From: Rhodopirellula sp.
GTDB taxonomy: Bacteria > Planctomycetota > Planctomycetia > Pirellulales > Pirellulaceae
Reading direction: 5' to 3'
Assembly (NCBI GenBank): GCA_002689655.1
Contig: NZHC01000057.1
Coordinates: 1 to 44,163 of the forward strand
Length of the DNA stretch: 44,163 bases
Each line of letters opens with the position of its first letter. Position 1 is the first letter of the stretch. The position numbers and the translations under genes were made by a program. Under the pieces are notes generated by a model that saw nothing but the letters and a program-made list of their open reading frames with translations, made no database searches and was not told the DNA's origin. Positions 1 through 9,079 of this stretch are shown piece by piece.

Positions 1-1
1 T

Positions 2-88
2 TTTTTGCGGAAGATGGTTCCCAAAACTGGTGCTGTCGAACATGTGGGCGAGCGAGTGTTCGGACCAAGTGAAGTTTGCAAGAATTAA
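2..88 (+). CDS. 3' end of an unidentified upstream gene
   Basis: An open frame enters from the left edge and ends in TAA at 86-88. It encodes about 28 residues, including the segment VPKTGAVEHVGERVF. The stop lies 33 bases before the fhcA start, with no terminator between them, so the two genes are probably co-transcribed. The fragment is too short to assign to a family. By position it may be another C1-transfer gene, but this is inference only. Confidence 0.4.
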   Translation, partial: FLRKMVPKTGAVEHVGERVFGPSEVCKN

Positions 89-109
89 CTCAAGCAACTT
101 TCTCTTCAT

Positions 110-114
110 GGAGG
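110..114 (+). promoter_or_regulatory. Ribosome binding site of fhcA
   Basis: GGAGG lies seven bases before the ATG at 122. It fixes the start of the formyltransferase/hydrolase subunit A gene and is one of the strongest Shine-Dalgarno sites in the window. Confidence 0.7.
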
Positions 115-121
115 ATAAGAT

Positions 122-1759
122 ATGCTTCGAATTGTTGGCGGAAAGGTGTTTGACCCCGCAAACAAAATTGACGGTGAGATCCGAGAACTGTGTATCGACG
201 ACCATGGTAAGTTCGTCAAGTCGGTATCCGGCGGTCGTGTTATCGATGCGTCTGGAATGATTGTTTTTCCCGGAGGTGTAGATGCGCACACGCATGTGGC
301 CGGTGGCGCTATCAACTTCGCTCGAGCAATGACGCCAGAAGATCATCGTTGGACTCAAGCTTTCATAAGTTCACGTACTCGCCGCTCGGGTTTGGGGGGA
401 ATGGCCCCGACTACGTTCGCCACAGGCTATTTATATGCAGGTATGGGTTGGACCACGGTCAATGAGGCCGCAGTGCCAGTAATGTCGGCTCGGCACACCC
501 ATGAAGAGCTCAGAGATATTCCCATCTTGGACAAGACCAGCTTGGTTTTAATGGCCAACAACGAGATCATGTTGGACCAGCTTGAAGCAGGGAACTACGA
601 CCGGGCCAAAGATATCGTTGCTTGGTACATCAATGCGGCAAAATCCTACGGGGTCAAGGCGGTCAACCCAGGTGGTGTCGCTGCATGGAAATGGGGGAAA
701 GATGCCAAGCAGGTGAATTCAGCCATTGAGGGATACAAGACGCTCACGCCCGGAAAAATCGTTTCCCAACTGTCCCGAATCTGCAATGAACTAGGCCTGC
801 CACATCCAATGCACTTGCACTGCAACAACTTGGGAGCACCGGGGAATATCTCAACGACGATGGAAACCCTGAAGCATTTGGAAGGCGAGCGGACTCATAT
901 CGCTCACTCACAGTTTCATGCTTATGGCGGTGATGACTGGGATAGCATGCGGTCGGAAACTGCGCAACTAGCTGAATTCTTCAATGCGAATCCCCAAATC
1001 ACAACTGACGCGGGCGCGGTGCTGTTTGGTGACACGGTGACGATATCGGCAGACGGCCCATGGCAGTACCTGCTTTATGAGCTGACTGGGCGGAAATGGG
1101 GCAATGTTGACATTGAGAATGAAACAGGTTGTGGAATTGTCCCCTATTCCTATAAGCCAAGCAATATTGTGAACGCGGTTCAGTGGGCGGTCGGGCTGGA
1201 GTTGATGTTGCTGATCAATAGTCCGTGGCAGGTGTTCTTGTCCACGGACCATCCCAATGGTGGCTGCTTTTGGCGGTACCCGGAAATTATCCAGTTGTTG
1301 ATGTGTGCTGATTTTCGGCGTGAATGTCTCAAAAAGTTGCCTGACAACATCAAGAGCCGAATTTCGCTGCCGGAGCTTGATCGGGAATACACACTCTACG
1401 AGGTTGCGACCTTGATCTCGGCTGGGCCTGCCAAAGCTCTGGGATTGTCTCGCAAGGGAAATCTTGGCTTAGGCTGTGATGCTGATATCGCGATTTATGA
1501 ACAAGACGTCGATGTGGCTCGAATGTTCAGTTATCCAAGATATGTCATCAAGGGTGGCGAAATCGTAATTGAGGAAGGGCACATACGCAGTGTCCCCGAT
1601 GGCAGCGAATTCATTATTCAGCCAACTCATGATCCTGACATCGAAGACTTCATGCGTCCGCGATTTGAAGACTGCTATACGATGTCAATGGATAATTACC
1701 CGGTTGAAATGGAACGGTTGGAGAACCCACACGTGGGTGGGTGTGAACCACTTCAATAG
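122..1759 (+). CDS. fhcA: Formyltransferase/hydrolase complex subunit A (formylmethanofuran dehydrogenase subunit A family)
   Basis: The 545-residue cytoplasmic protein belongs to the FwdA/FmdA/FhcA family, an amidohydrolase-fold subunit. In bacteria with the tetrahydromethanopterin pathway, the Fhc complex transfers the formyl group from formyl-H4MPT to a methanofuran analogue and hydrolyses it to formate. The sequence shows an N-terminal urease-like beta segment (MLRIVGGKVFDP), the metal-site motif DAHTHVAGGAIN near residues 54-65, further histidines in the HPMHLHCNN and HIAHSQFHAYGG segments, and a late STDHPNGG segment. Length is typical of the family. The ATG at 122 follows a strong GGAGG. 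No fhcB, fhcC or fhcD lies downstream in the window; the next gene is an unrelated peptidase, so any partners must lie to the left. Planctomycetes are known to carry this pathway. The family call is firm; use in formaldehyde oxidation rather than another C1 role is inference. Confidence 0.93.
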   Translation: MLRIVGGKVFDPANKIDGEIRELCIDDHGKFVKSVSGGRVIDASGMIVFPGGVDAHTHVAGGAINFARAMTPEDHRWTQAFISSRTRRSGLGGMAPTTFATGYLYAGMGWTTVNEAAVPVMSARHTHEELRDIPILDKTSLVLMANNEIMLDQLEAGNYDRAKDIVAWYINAAKSYGVKAVNPGGVAAWKWGKDAKQVNSAIEGYKTLTPGKIVSQLSRICNELGLPHPMHLHCNNLGAPGNISTTMETLKHLEGERTHIAHSQFHAYGGDDWDSMRSETAQLAEFFNANPQITTDAGAVLFGDTVTISADGPWQYLLYELTGRKWGNVDIENETGCGIVPYSYKPSNIVNAVQWAVGLELMLLINSPWQVFLSTDHPNGGCFWRYPEIIQLLMCADFRRECLKKLPDNIKSRISLPELDREYTLYEVATLISAGPAKALGLSRKGNLGLGCDADIAIYEQDVDVARMFSYPRYVIKGGEIVIEEGHIRSVPDGSEFIIQPTHDPDIEDFMRPRFEDCYTMSMDNYPVEMERLENPHVGGCEPLQ

Positions 1760-2036
1760 TGCTGCTGGCACTTGGTAGCTTTAAGCAGACTTGTGCACTC
1801 TGCGGTTGTAGGGACAAAGGTTTGGAAAAGTAAAACGAGTCAGGTTAACCACCACACGATCGATTTCGCCGTTGCACCCGCGGCCGTTGCCTTGCCCCTC
1901 CTATCCTTTTCCCATTGCCTTTGACAGAGAAACACATTCGAATGCGAGATCCGATGAAGTAATGCGCGAATAACCTTCAAAGGCAATCGTTTGCTTCACC
2001 CGAAGCGATGCCGAGGACTGACCCCATAACATTTTC

Positions 2037-4370
2037 TTGATCAATAATCTTTGGAAGCCGATTACCGTGTTTGTATCAAAACTATGGAAGATTTTAACCC
2101 TTTGTTGTGTATTCACGCCTTTCACTGTGATGTCACAGGAGCCTGATATGTTTCCGCCTACCGGGGGAATGTGGTTGCCAGAGCAGATTCCTTTAATGGA
2201 AGGGCATCTGCGTGCTCTTGGTCTCGAGATCGACCCTAGCGAGTTGGCAGACCCAACTTCCAGCACGTTGGAGGCGATTGTGAGTCTTGGAGGATGCTCA
2301 GCGTCATTTGTATCCAAGAGCGGACTGATCATTACCAATCATCACTGTGTCGAAGCGTATTTGTCTTACATGACTGAACAGGACAAAGCGGCTTTACAAC
2401 GAATGAACGAAACACGAGCCTCCCAAGGCTTGCCGCCGATTGAGGCTGATATCGACTACATGCGTGACGGGTATGATGCCAGAAAGGGGGGCGAGCGTTT
2501 CACTGGCCCTGAATCGCGTGCTTTCATAACGTTCGAGCAAACGAATGTGACTGAACGGATGACGGAGGGTCTTGCGGATATTACCGACCCGTTGCAACGA
2601 TTTGAGGAGCTCGAGCGGCGTCAGAAACAGATTCTTAAGGAGGCAGAGACTGACCCCAGCGTTCGAGCGGAAGTGAAGAGCTTCTTTCGCGGTGAGACCT
2701 TCATGTTGATTCGCAAACGTAAACTCAAGGACCTGCGAATGGTGTATGCCCCTCCCAAGGCGGTTGGCTATTTCGGCGGGGACGAACGCAACTGGGAGTT
2801 TCCAAGGCATGTGGGCGACTTCGCATTCTTGAGAGTTTACACCGGACCTGATGGTGAGACAGCGGACCACGCACCGGAAAACATCCCTTACAAGCCGAAG
2901 AATATCATTCCCGTGTCCCATGGTGGTGAGGGGCTCGTTCCTGAGGACTTGATTTTTGTTGCCGGCTATCCCGGCCGGACGAACCGCGCTACGACGTTCG
3001 CTGAGGCGCGCGATACAGTGGGGCGTTCGATGCCCTTTACTATCGATTACCTTGCCAAGATCCGAGCGGTATTCCGGGAGCTTGAAAGCCGCAATGAGGT
3101 TCTGGCAACCAAGGTACAACCGCCACTTTTTGGCATCGAGAACTATCTGAAAAACAACCGTGAAGCTTTACAAATCCTCGACAGTATCGATTATCTCGGT
3201 AGAAAAGAAGGGTTCGAGGAGGCTCTCCGCGTTTGGGTGCAAGCAGATAGAATACGGGCTGAAAAATACGCTCCCGTGATTGCTGAGATGAATCGCATTC
3301 AGACAAAGTATGAAGAGAACTGGCAGAAACGCGCCTTCACCAGCCGTTTGTTCAGCGGCTATTTTAATGGAATCCTGAGCTCGGCAATGACGCTGGTGCG
3401 GGTTGCGAAGGAGAAGCAGAAATCTGATCAGGACCGCTTGCCAGGTTATCAAGAACGCGACTATGAAAATTTGCAGGACGAACTGCGGCAAATGCAAACT
3501 ACTTATGACCGCGCTATCGCGGTTGAAGTGACGACACACTTTCTGAAACGCTTGATCGAAGCTGAAGGAACGAATCCCGCATTCCTCGACGGTTGGCTCG
3601 GTAACACGCGAACCGAGGCCGGTATTCGCGAAAAAATAGAGACCGTGCTTGATTCGACCAAACTCGAGGATGTGGAGACCCGGGTGGGCCTCTTTGACTC
3701 AGCGACGTATGCGGATTTGAAAACGAGTGATGATCAACTGATTCAGCTTGCGATGCTCGCCGAGCCCGATCTACTTGCTGCCGAACAACATAGCAAAGCG
3801 AAGTCAGGTGAAGCGCTAGTTATTTCACCGCTTTACATTGAAATGCTGCGACAGTTTCAGGAGAGTCGAGGGCAAGTGATGGCTCCTGATGCGAATTCGA
3901 CGTTGAGAATCACGTTTGGTCAGGTTGGTGGGTACACCAAGCAGGACGGGGAGAGTGTCAAGTTCGTTCCAGCTTTCACGAACCTGCGGCAACTGATCGA
4001 TGACGAGCATCAACCGGCTAAGCGGGACTTTGAGGTGCCTGCTCGCTGGATCTCGGCCTACGAACGCGCTAAGAAGAGAGGTTACGGGCCGTATGGAGAT
4101 GCATTCTACGGTGATTTGCCGCTTAATTTTCTCGCCAACGTTGACACAACAGGCGGGAACTCTGGGTCAGCGGCGTTGAACGCCCGTGGTGAGCTCATAG
4201 GTTTGCTGTTTGATGGCAACACGGACTCGCTCTACGGTGATTATGTCTTCGATGCGGGTGTGCGGAGTATTTTGCTGGACGTGCGTTACACGCTATGGGT
4301 GCTTGACGAGGTGGAAGGAAACGGCGAGCTGCTTCGCGAGATGGGTATCGAGCCCGCGTTCGCGAAATAG
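2037..4370 (+). CDS. S46 family dipeptidyl-peptidase, secreted (DPP7-like)
   Basis: This is a 777-residue serine exopeptidase of the S46 family (DPP7/DPP11), which removes dipeptides from peptide N-termini in the periplasm. A signal peptide ends near VMSQ, residues 31-34. Catalytic features can be read in order: NHHC at 101-104 for the histidine, RHVGDF with Asp261, and GGNSGS with Ser709. Gly727 in LFDGN lies 18 residues after the serine. In S46 enzymes a Gly there goes with DPP7-type hydrophobic P1 preference and an Arg with DPP11 acidic preference, so DPP7-like specificity is predicted. The open frame starts at a TTG (2037) without a visible Shine-Dalgarno. A GTG at 2067, preceded by GGAAG, would give a tidier signal peptide and is a good alternative start. 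A 276-base spacer separates it from fhcA, so it is probably transcribed alone. Family assignment is firm. Confidence 0.93.
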   Translation: MINNLWKPITVFVSKLWKILTLCCVFTPFTVMSQEPDMFPPTGGMWLPEQIPLMEGHLRALGLEIDPSELADPTSSTLEAIVSLGGCSASFVSKSGLIITNHHCVEAYLSYMTEQDKAALQRMNETRASQGLPPIEADIDYMRDGYDARKGGERFTGPESRAFITFEQTNVTERMTEGLADITDPLQRFEELERRQKQILKEAETDPSVRAEVKSFFRGETFMLIRKRKLKDLRMVYAPPKAVGYFGGDERNWEFPRHVGDFAFLRVYTGPDGETADHAPENIPYKPKNIIPVSHGGEGLVPEDLIFVAGYPGRTNRATTFAEARDTVGRSMPFTIDYLAKIRAVFRELESRNEVLATKVQPPLFGIENYLKNNREALQILDSIDYLGRKEGFEEALRVWVQADRIRAEKYAPVIAEMNRIQTKYEENWQKRAFTSRLFSGYFNGILSSAMTLVRVAKEKQKSDQDRLPGYQERDYENLQDELRQMQTTYDRAIAVEVTTHFLKRLIEAEGTNPAFLDGWLGNTRTEAGIREKIETVLDSTKLEDVETRVGLFDSATYADLKTSDDQLIQLAMLAEPDLLAAEQHSKAKSGEALVISPLYIEMLRQFQESRGQVMAPDANSTLRITFGQVGGYTKQDGESVKFVPAFTNLRQLIDDEHQPAKRDFEVPARWISAYERAKKRGYGPYGDAFYGDLPLNFLANVDTTGGNSGSAALNARGELIGLLFDGNTDSLYGDYVFDAGVRSILLDVRYTLWVLDEVEGNGELLREMGIEPAFAK

Positions 4371-4931
4371 AGCCCCTGTTGAAATCGCTGCAGGCCAATT
4401 GCATGAGTGTAATTGTTCAGGTAATCGGTGAACCGACTCTGCGAGCATAGGCGGAAGTATGTCCGCCTAGTGGTGCCGTTGCCTTCCCGGGTAAACGCAT
4501 GATCGCAGTTTATTCTACGTGGCCTACTTTTCAGATTCGAGTGGTTGGCTGCGAATCAGCATGGGATGCATCTTTTGTAAGGTTTCCGATTGCGCATGAC
4601 CCATACTGGTTGAATGACACTGGGTCTGATCTGAAAACCTTGAACGCTGATAGATTTCATGACGAGGTTTCCTGAGTGTCAGTTCGGATAACTCTAATTG
4701 CAGGAAATTCGCTCCGCTCAGAGGCAGAAATGAAGCTTATCGTTGAAGCGGGAGTTCCAACATCGAGAAGCCATTTCGTCCGGGTTTGACCTGAAGTGAT
4801 AAGCACACCTCATCGGACCGTTGCTAGTGCTGTAATTCGCAACCTACCTGATTTTGCCGGCTCATTTTTTTTCTTTGGGCGGGCAGGACAATGCGTCGGG
4901 GGCTTTTGACAAATCCTGGAGTTGAATACTG
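4371..4931. other. Long spacer, no convincing gene
   Basis: Apart from the hairpin at 4448-4469, I see only short frames here. A 58-codon frame at 4499-4675 has no ribosome binding site and no recognisable content. The spacer may hold the eroded 5' part of the acyltransferase-like fragment that follows, but I could not trace homologous sequence in any frame. Confidence 0.4.
4448..4469 (+). terminator. Hairpin downstream of the S46 peptidase gene
   Basis: TAGGCGGA and TCCGCCTA form a perfect 8-bp stem with a 6-base loop, about 78 bases after the peptidase stop. No T-tract follows, so it may be a transcript-stabilising hairpin rather than an intrinsic terminator. Confidence 0.4.
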
Positions 4932-5465
4932 ATGGAGGGTATAGCCGGTGTGATTGCAGGCTTCGTTTCAGACACTGAAGCTGTAGAAGGCTCTGGAATG
5001 TACCCAATGCGAATTAAAACAGTGGGCAAAGCTGAAACGTCTGCGGTCGAGGTACGAGATCGTCTTTGGGGACTGGAGCTTGTTCCTGGTGTTTTATCGC
5101 CGAATGATCTTTGGGGTATTCGCGATGTCCTACGTGGACGGGGGAATCTTTTGCTGTTACTCGCGGACACCAACACAAACAAACGGAGCCTCGCTGGAGA
5201 CTTTTTGGGAGGCCGATTATTGAGTGCAAAGGGAGTGGCGACATTATCTGAAATTGCTGACGCTGCGGTTATTCCGTTTACTTGTACCGCCATCGGACTT
5301 CTGAAGTGGCGAATCCGGTTCGGAAAAGCCGTGGATTGTGGACGCGACGTCATCGCGAACCAGGTAACCGCTTTTAATCAAGGTATTCTGGATCAGTTAC
5401 AGGGAGAGATCAACGCGAATCCTGCTCAGCTGCAACCGGAACTGATTGCAGCGATGGTCAGCTAG
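4932..5465 (+). pseudogene. LpxL/HtrB-like lysophospholipid acyltransferase, C-terminal part only
   Basis: The 177-residue frame resembles the C-terminal half of the LpxL/HtrB (lipid A biosynthesis acyltransferase) superfamily. It has a LLLLLADTNTN segment followed by GDFLGG (the usual D...FxG region), then ATLSEIADAAVIPFTC (the usual 'la..tgA.v.P' strand), a WRIRFGKAVD strand and a helical tail. Family members are normally about 290-320 residues, with an N-terminal membrane helix and an HxxxxD/E motif. Both are missing here. A TGA stop lies in frame just upstream (4923-4925), and the ATG has no Shine-Dalgarno. I therefore read it as a 5'-truncated gene, next to a dead insertion sequence. It could instead be a short divergent protein. 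Family call moderate, truncation more certain. Confidence 0.45.
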
Positions 5466-5551
5466 TATCCAGATAACAGGATGAAAAATGCTGGACTGGC
5501 TCGGCAGTTGCGACAGGGCCAATTGGAACGCCCCCGTTTTTAATCCAAGTG

Positions 5552-6486
5552 TTAAGAGAGTTCGGTTTGGGTAATAGCTAGGGTTTCGGTGTGCTGATGG
5601 AGTGGAGGCGTAGCCGGAACGGAATCAGCACACCGACGCGCGAACTCATCCGGAGGCAGGCCAGAAAGAGAACTGTGTGGTCGATAGCCGTTATAGTCCT
5701 CCCGCCAAGCTGCCGCATGGGCGCGAGCGTGCCGCGCACTGTCGAATTATTCCATATTTAACAACTCCTCCCGTAGGTGACTGTGGAAGCTCTCGGCGTA
5801 TCCATTTTGCCATGGACTCGCAGGTGCTAGGTAGAGTGTCTTGATCTCCAGCAAGCTCAGCCATATCTGAATTGCCTTGGCAACGAACTCAGGGCCGTTA
5901 TCACTCCGAATACACTCGGGAACTCCATACATCGCGAACAACTCCGCTAGGCGATTGATTACATCTTCACTGGTCATACTTCGTCCCACGTCTAGCATGA
6001 TACAACGCCGTGTGTATTCATCAACGATTGAGAGCCACTTTAGGGAGTGACCACTCGTCGTACGATCGAGATAAAGTCCCAGCTCCAGATGGGATTGATT
6101 CGCTCCGCCCTCAAGCGGTGGCAAGCATTCTTTGAATTGCCCTGTGCTCGCTTTTTCTTACGCTTTTGACGTACTTTCAGGCCTTCTGCTTTCCAAATGC
6201 GATACACGCGTTTGAAGCTGACTTGAAACCCCTCAAGGCGAAGCAACCTGGTCATCTGACGATAACCAAATCGCGGACGCTGCCGAGCCAGTTCATGTAA
6301 GCGCTTGCGGAGACACGCCTCGTCACTCTTCTCACGACGACGGTAACGGAAACTGGTTCGCGAGAACCCAATTCCTCGACATGCCCGACGTTCAGAGACC
6401 GAGAATTTCCGTCGTAGTCGCTTAACGGTCTCGCGTGTCTGTGTCGGGCTTAGTCGTTTCCCCGAAGTGCTTCCTTTAGCATCGAC
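5552..6486 (-). pseudogene. IS3 transposase orfB, frameshifted and with an internal stop
   Basis: The DDE integrase part of an IS3-family transposase. Read along the minus strand, it starts in the -1 frame relative to orfA, as expected for programmed -1 frameshifting. It runs through an HTH_21-like region (RFGYRQMTRLL) to WSWDFIS near 6075. There the frame breaks and continues in another phase as LDRTTSGHSLKWLSIVDEYT, RSDNGPEFV and WQNGYAESFHSHLREE. The three acidic residues of the DDE triad are therefore preserved across the two frames. A TAA at 5747-5749 then interrupts the C-terminus (LLNME, stop, [20 protein letters not shown]), and the tail continues in frame to a final TAA at 5552. One frameshift plus one nonsense change make it inactive. 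Confidence 0.88.
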
Positions 6487-6734
6487 TTATCAAGCTCTGC
6501 TTCGGCCAGAAGTCGCTTGAGGCGAGCGTTCTCTCCTTCAAGGTCTTTCTGTCTTCTGGCTTCTTTACTCTTCATGCCTCCGTACTGATTACGCCATCGA
6601 TGGAATGTTGCTTCGCTGACTTACAAAGTCTTAAGAACTTCCTCGATGCTCTTTCCGCCATTGAGCATCACTTCAGCATCACGCAGTTTCTTGACGATCT
6701 GCTCTGGGCTATGTCGCTTATTTCGCTTCTTCAT
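6450..6734 (-). pseudogene. IS3 transposase orfA, internal stop codon
   Basis: The small HTH protein of the IS3 element, beginning MKKRNKRHSPEQIVKKL. The helix-turn-helix is interrupted by TAA at 6621-6623 (EEVLKTL, stop, VSEATFHRWRNQYGG). After the stop the frame stays open through a leucine-zipper-like coil (KDLEGENARLKRLLAEAELD) to TAA at 6450. The intact product would be about 94 residues, the usual size for IS3 OrfA. A single nonsense change accounts for the break. Confidence 0.88.
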
Positions 6735-6809
6735 CTAAGAGTCTCCTCGCCCGTTTTTGGGCTTTAGACTCTCATACCATCTGGATCAGTTTTTGGCGCG
6801 CAATCCACA

Positions 6810-7412
6810 CCCATTAACGCAGCACAGTTGACTGCTGGCACGGGAATCTAATAGGTCAAGGAGTTCACGAAACAGCCTTGCAACCCGTTTCCAACGCTAC
6901 ATCACACCGCTTTGAATTGTTAATCCATGAGGTGAGTATCTTTAGGTTTGCCATTAAACGATGGGCAAGGGCGAGCGGCTGAACGTTGTGTTCGTTTTGA
7001 GACTCCTGGGCTTCAAATGCAAGTTTTCCAGGAGTAAAAACGACCAGATGTTCGGTATGCGTCATTAGATACAGCGTGGTGTTTTCGTAATTTCACCGAA
7101 ACGCACTGATATGTCATAAGTTTGCCTCCATTGGGAAAATATTCCAACGAACATCACAAGTTAGTTCTCCACCTCCCAAAACTGCTCAGCAAGTAGTGGC
7201 TGTTAATCTCCCAAGAATTGGGTCGGTGACTTACTTGCGACTGACTGAGCCCTTCAAGGCTTTTACCAATTATGGATGAATCTAGTGCGGTTTGGTAACT
7301 AACAAACCGGGCGTCACGAACGACCGAAAGCAGAACAAAACCCTTATCCCCTTGTCGCCTCTGAAACCCGACTTCTGTTCCACCCGTCCGCCACTCCAAC
7401 AATGATTAAAAA
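6810..7412. other. Long spacer, nothing recognised
   Basis: Between the IS right end and the PQQ-propeller gene I find only short frames with no ribosome binding site or family resemblance, and no structured RNA that I could recognise. The promoter of the following gene should lie in the last 100 bases, but no clear -35/-10 pair stands out. Confidence 0.3.
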
Positions 7413-8891
7413 ATGCGAGAACCCTACTCATCGATATTAATGCTTGCTTTGTCCGCAGTGTCATCCGCGTCAGCAGAAAATCCAGACTCAGCAAAACAGT
7501 GGCCACAGTTCCGCGGCCCCAAGGGGCATGCTATCGCGAGCGCTCAACAGGTTCCTCACCAATTCACTAAAACGAACACTCAATGGAAACGTCCAGTCCC
7601 TGAGGGCAGCTCTTCCCCGATCATTTGGGGAAATAAACTATTCCTTACTGGAATGGACGGGAAAACCCTTTCGGTATTGTGTTACAACCGACTCACGGGC
7701 GTGGAACTATGGCGAGATGAGTTGCGTTGTGAATTTGAAGAGGACTACCAGCACGACGACTGTACTCCGGCAGCAGCGACAAGCTGTTGTAATGGAGAAC
7801 AACTGATTTCCAGCTTCGGAACGTTTGGTCTGATAGCACATGACATGCTGGGTAAGGAACTCTGGCGACGCAAATTTCAGAATCGATCCGATGCATTCGG
7901 CAGCGGTAGCTCTCCGATCCTGTCTGGCGGAAATGTCTTCTTCCTCCGAGATACGTCCCAATACTCAGCTTTGTTTTGTTTGGACGCCAAGTCCGGCAAA
8001 GTCCAGTGGTCCGCGCAACGCAGCGGGTTTGCTGCCAGTTACTCAACTCCTTACCTATGGGAACGCGCTGACACGACTGAACTTGTTGTCGCCGGCTCAG
8101 GATCGCTTGATGGATACGACCCGGAAACCGGGGAGCAACTCTGGACCGTGACGGGCCTACCGGCCTTCATTTGCCCTTCACCAGTGGCGAACGACGATCG
8201 CTTGGTGTTTGGTGCGTGGACGACGGCCAATGTGGGCGGCGAAGAACGCACGCGTGCTGGATTCGCAAGTGATGTGCAATTGACCGAACTTGAGTCCAGT
8301 AACGCGGCTGCTTTCATGAAGAGGTTTGACCAGGATGCCGACGGGTACATCTCGCGTAGTGAGTTGCCGGCAAGCCGCTTTCTTGATGCTTTTCGTTTCA
8401 TTGACCACGATAAATCCGACACATGGGACATGCCTGAGCTACAAGGTTTCTTCGATTCAAAGCCAGCAGCCGGTCGCAATCTTCTCGTCGCAATCAAGCC
8501 TGGAGGACGCGGTGATATCACGGATACACACGTGCTGTGGGAGTCGACCAAAAACCTGCCCTATGTATCCTCACCATTGATCTACAAGAAACGCGTGTAC
8601 TGTTTGAAAAAGGGAGGACTGCTCACCAGCTGGGACCTTGAAACCGGTGAGATGCAGCGTCCGATGCGTATGGGAGTTGGAGGCGAATACTACGCGACGC
8701 CGATTGCTATTGGTGACCACATCATGATCGCTGCTGCACGTGGAGCCGTGATGTTTGTTTCAGTCGTCGACGGAAAGGCGCGCATCATAGCGAAAAACAC
8801 TTTTGAATCTGGTATCGCTGCAACCCCAGCAGTCATTGACCAGACGCTCTACATCCGAACCGACAAATACCTGTACGCAATCCGAAACTAA
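7413..8891 (+). CDS. Secreted PQQ-like beta-propeller protein with an inserted EF-hand pair
   Basis: The 492-residue protein has an N-terminal signal peptide (cleavage near SASA, residues 18-21) and repeated beta-propeller blades of the PQQ/BamB-like type. It opens with WPQFRGPKGHA, the usual first-blade signature in planctomycetes, and has blade motifs such as GVELWRDEL, GKVQWS, GEQLWTV and LYIRTDKYLYAI. Between blades, residues about 300-345 hold two EF-hand loops. The first is DQDADGYISRSE starting at Asp306; the second is DHDKSDTWDMPE starting at Asp331. Both have acidic or oxygen ligands at the calcium positions. The catalytic residues of true quinoprotein dehydrogenases are not evident, so a structural, binding or scaffold role in the periplasm is more likely than alcohol oxidation. 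It stands alone between spacers. Family firm, function unknown. Confidence 0.85.
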   Translation: MREPYSSILMLALSAVSSASAENPDSAKQWPQFRGPKGHAIASAQQVPHQFTKTNTQWKRPVPEGSSSPIIWGNKLFLTGMDGKTLSVLCYNRLTGVELWRDELRCEFEEDYQHDDCTPAAATSCCNGEQLISSFGTFGLIAHDMLGKELWRRKFQNRSDAFGSGSSPILSGGNVFFLRDTSQYSALFCLDAKSGKVQWSAQRSGFAASYSTPYLWERADTTELVVAGSGSLDGYDPETGEQLWTVTGLPAFICPSPVANDDRLVFGAWTTANVGGEERTRAGFASDVQLTELESSNAAAFMKRFDQDADGYISRSELPASRFLDAFRFIDHDKSDTWDMPELQGFFDSKPAAGRNLLVAIKPGGRGDITDTHVLWESTKNLPYVSSPLIYKKRVYCLKKGGLLTSWDLETGEMQRPMRMGVGGEYYATPIAIGDHIMIAAARGAVMFVSVVDGKARIIAKNTFESGIAATPAVIDQTLYIRTDKYLYAIRN

Positions 8892-9079
8892 TTGCGCATC
8901 AACGCCTAACGTCCCGAAAGTCACCAACCCACCACCTTTGGAGGCTTCCGCAAACAAGCATGCAACATGTGCAAGTCCAAGTCAGGAATACAGCAACGAG
9001 ACGGAATGACTTGACCACAAGGCAGGTCAACAAAGAAAAGTTCGATGATGCGGCCGACGTTTTAGACCTGGCTTAGATG

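Larger units (their letters stand above)
5525..6808 (-). mobile_element. Degenerate IS3-family insertion sequence
   Basis: The element has the IS3 layout: orfA (helix-turn-helix), then orfB (DDE integrase) in the -1 frame, both on the minus strand. Imperfect terminal inverted repeats can be seen. Reading inwards, the left end has AATCCAAGTGTTAAGAGAG (about 5540-5558) and the right end, on the minus strand, has GATCCAGATGGTATGAGAG; 14 of 19 bases match. Outside these, a C-rich/T5 block on one side faces a GC-rich/A5 block on the other. Both transposase frames are broken, so the copy cannot transpose by itself. Exact ends and a target duplication could not be fixed by eye. Confidence 0.85.

Noticed and set aside
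4499-4675. 58-codon plus-strand frame after the S46 peptidase
   Set aside because: No Shine-Dalgarno and no recognisable content.
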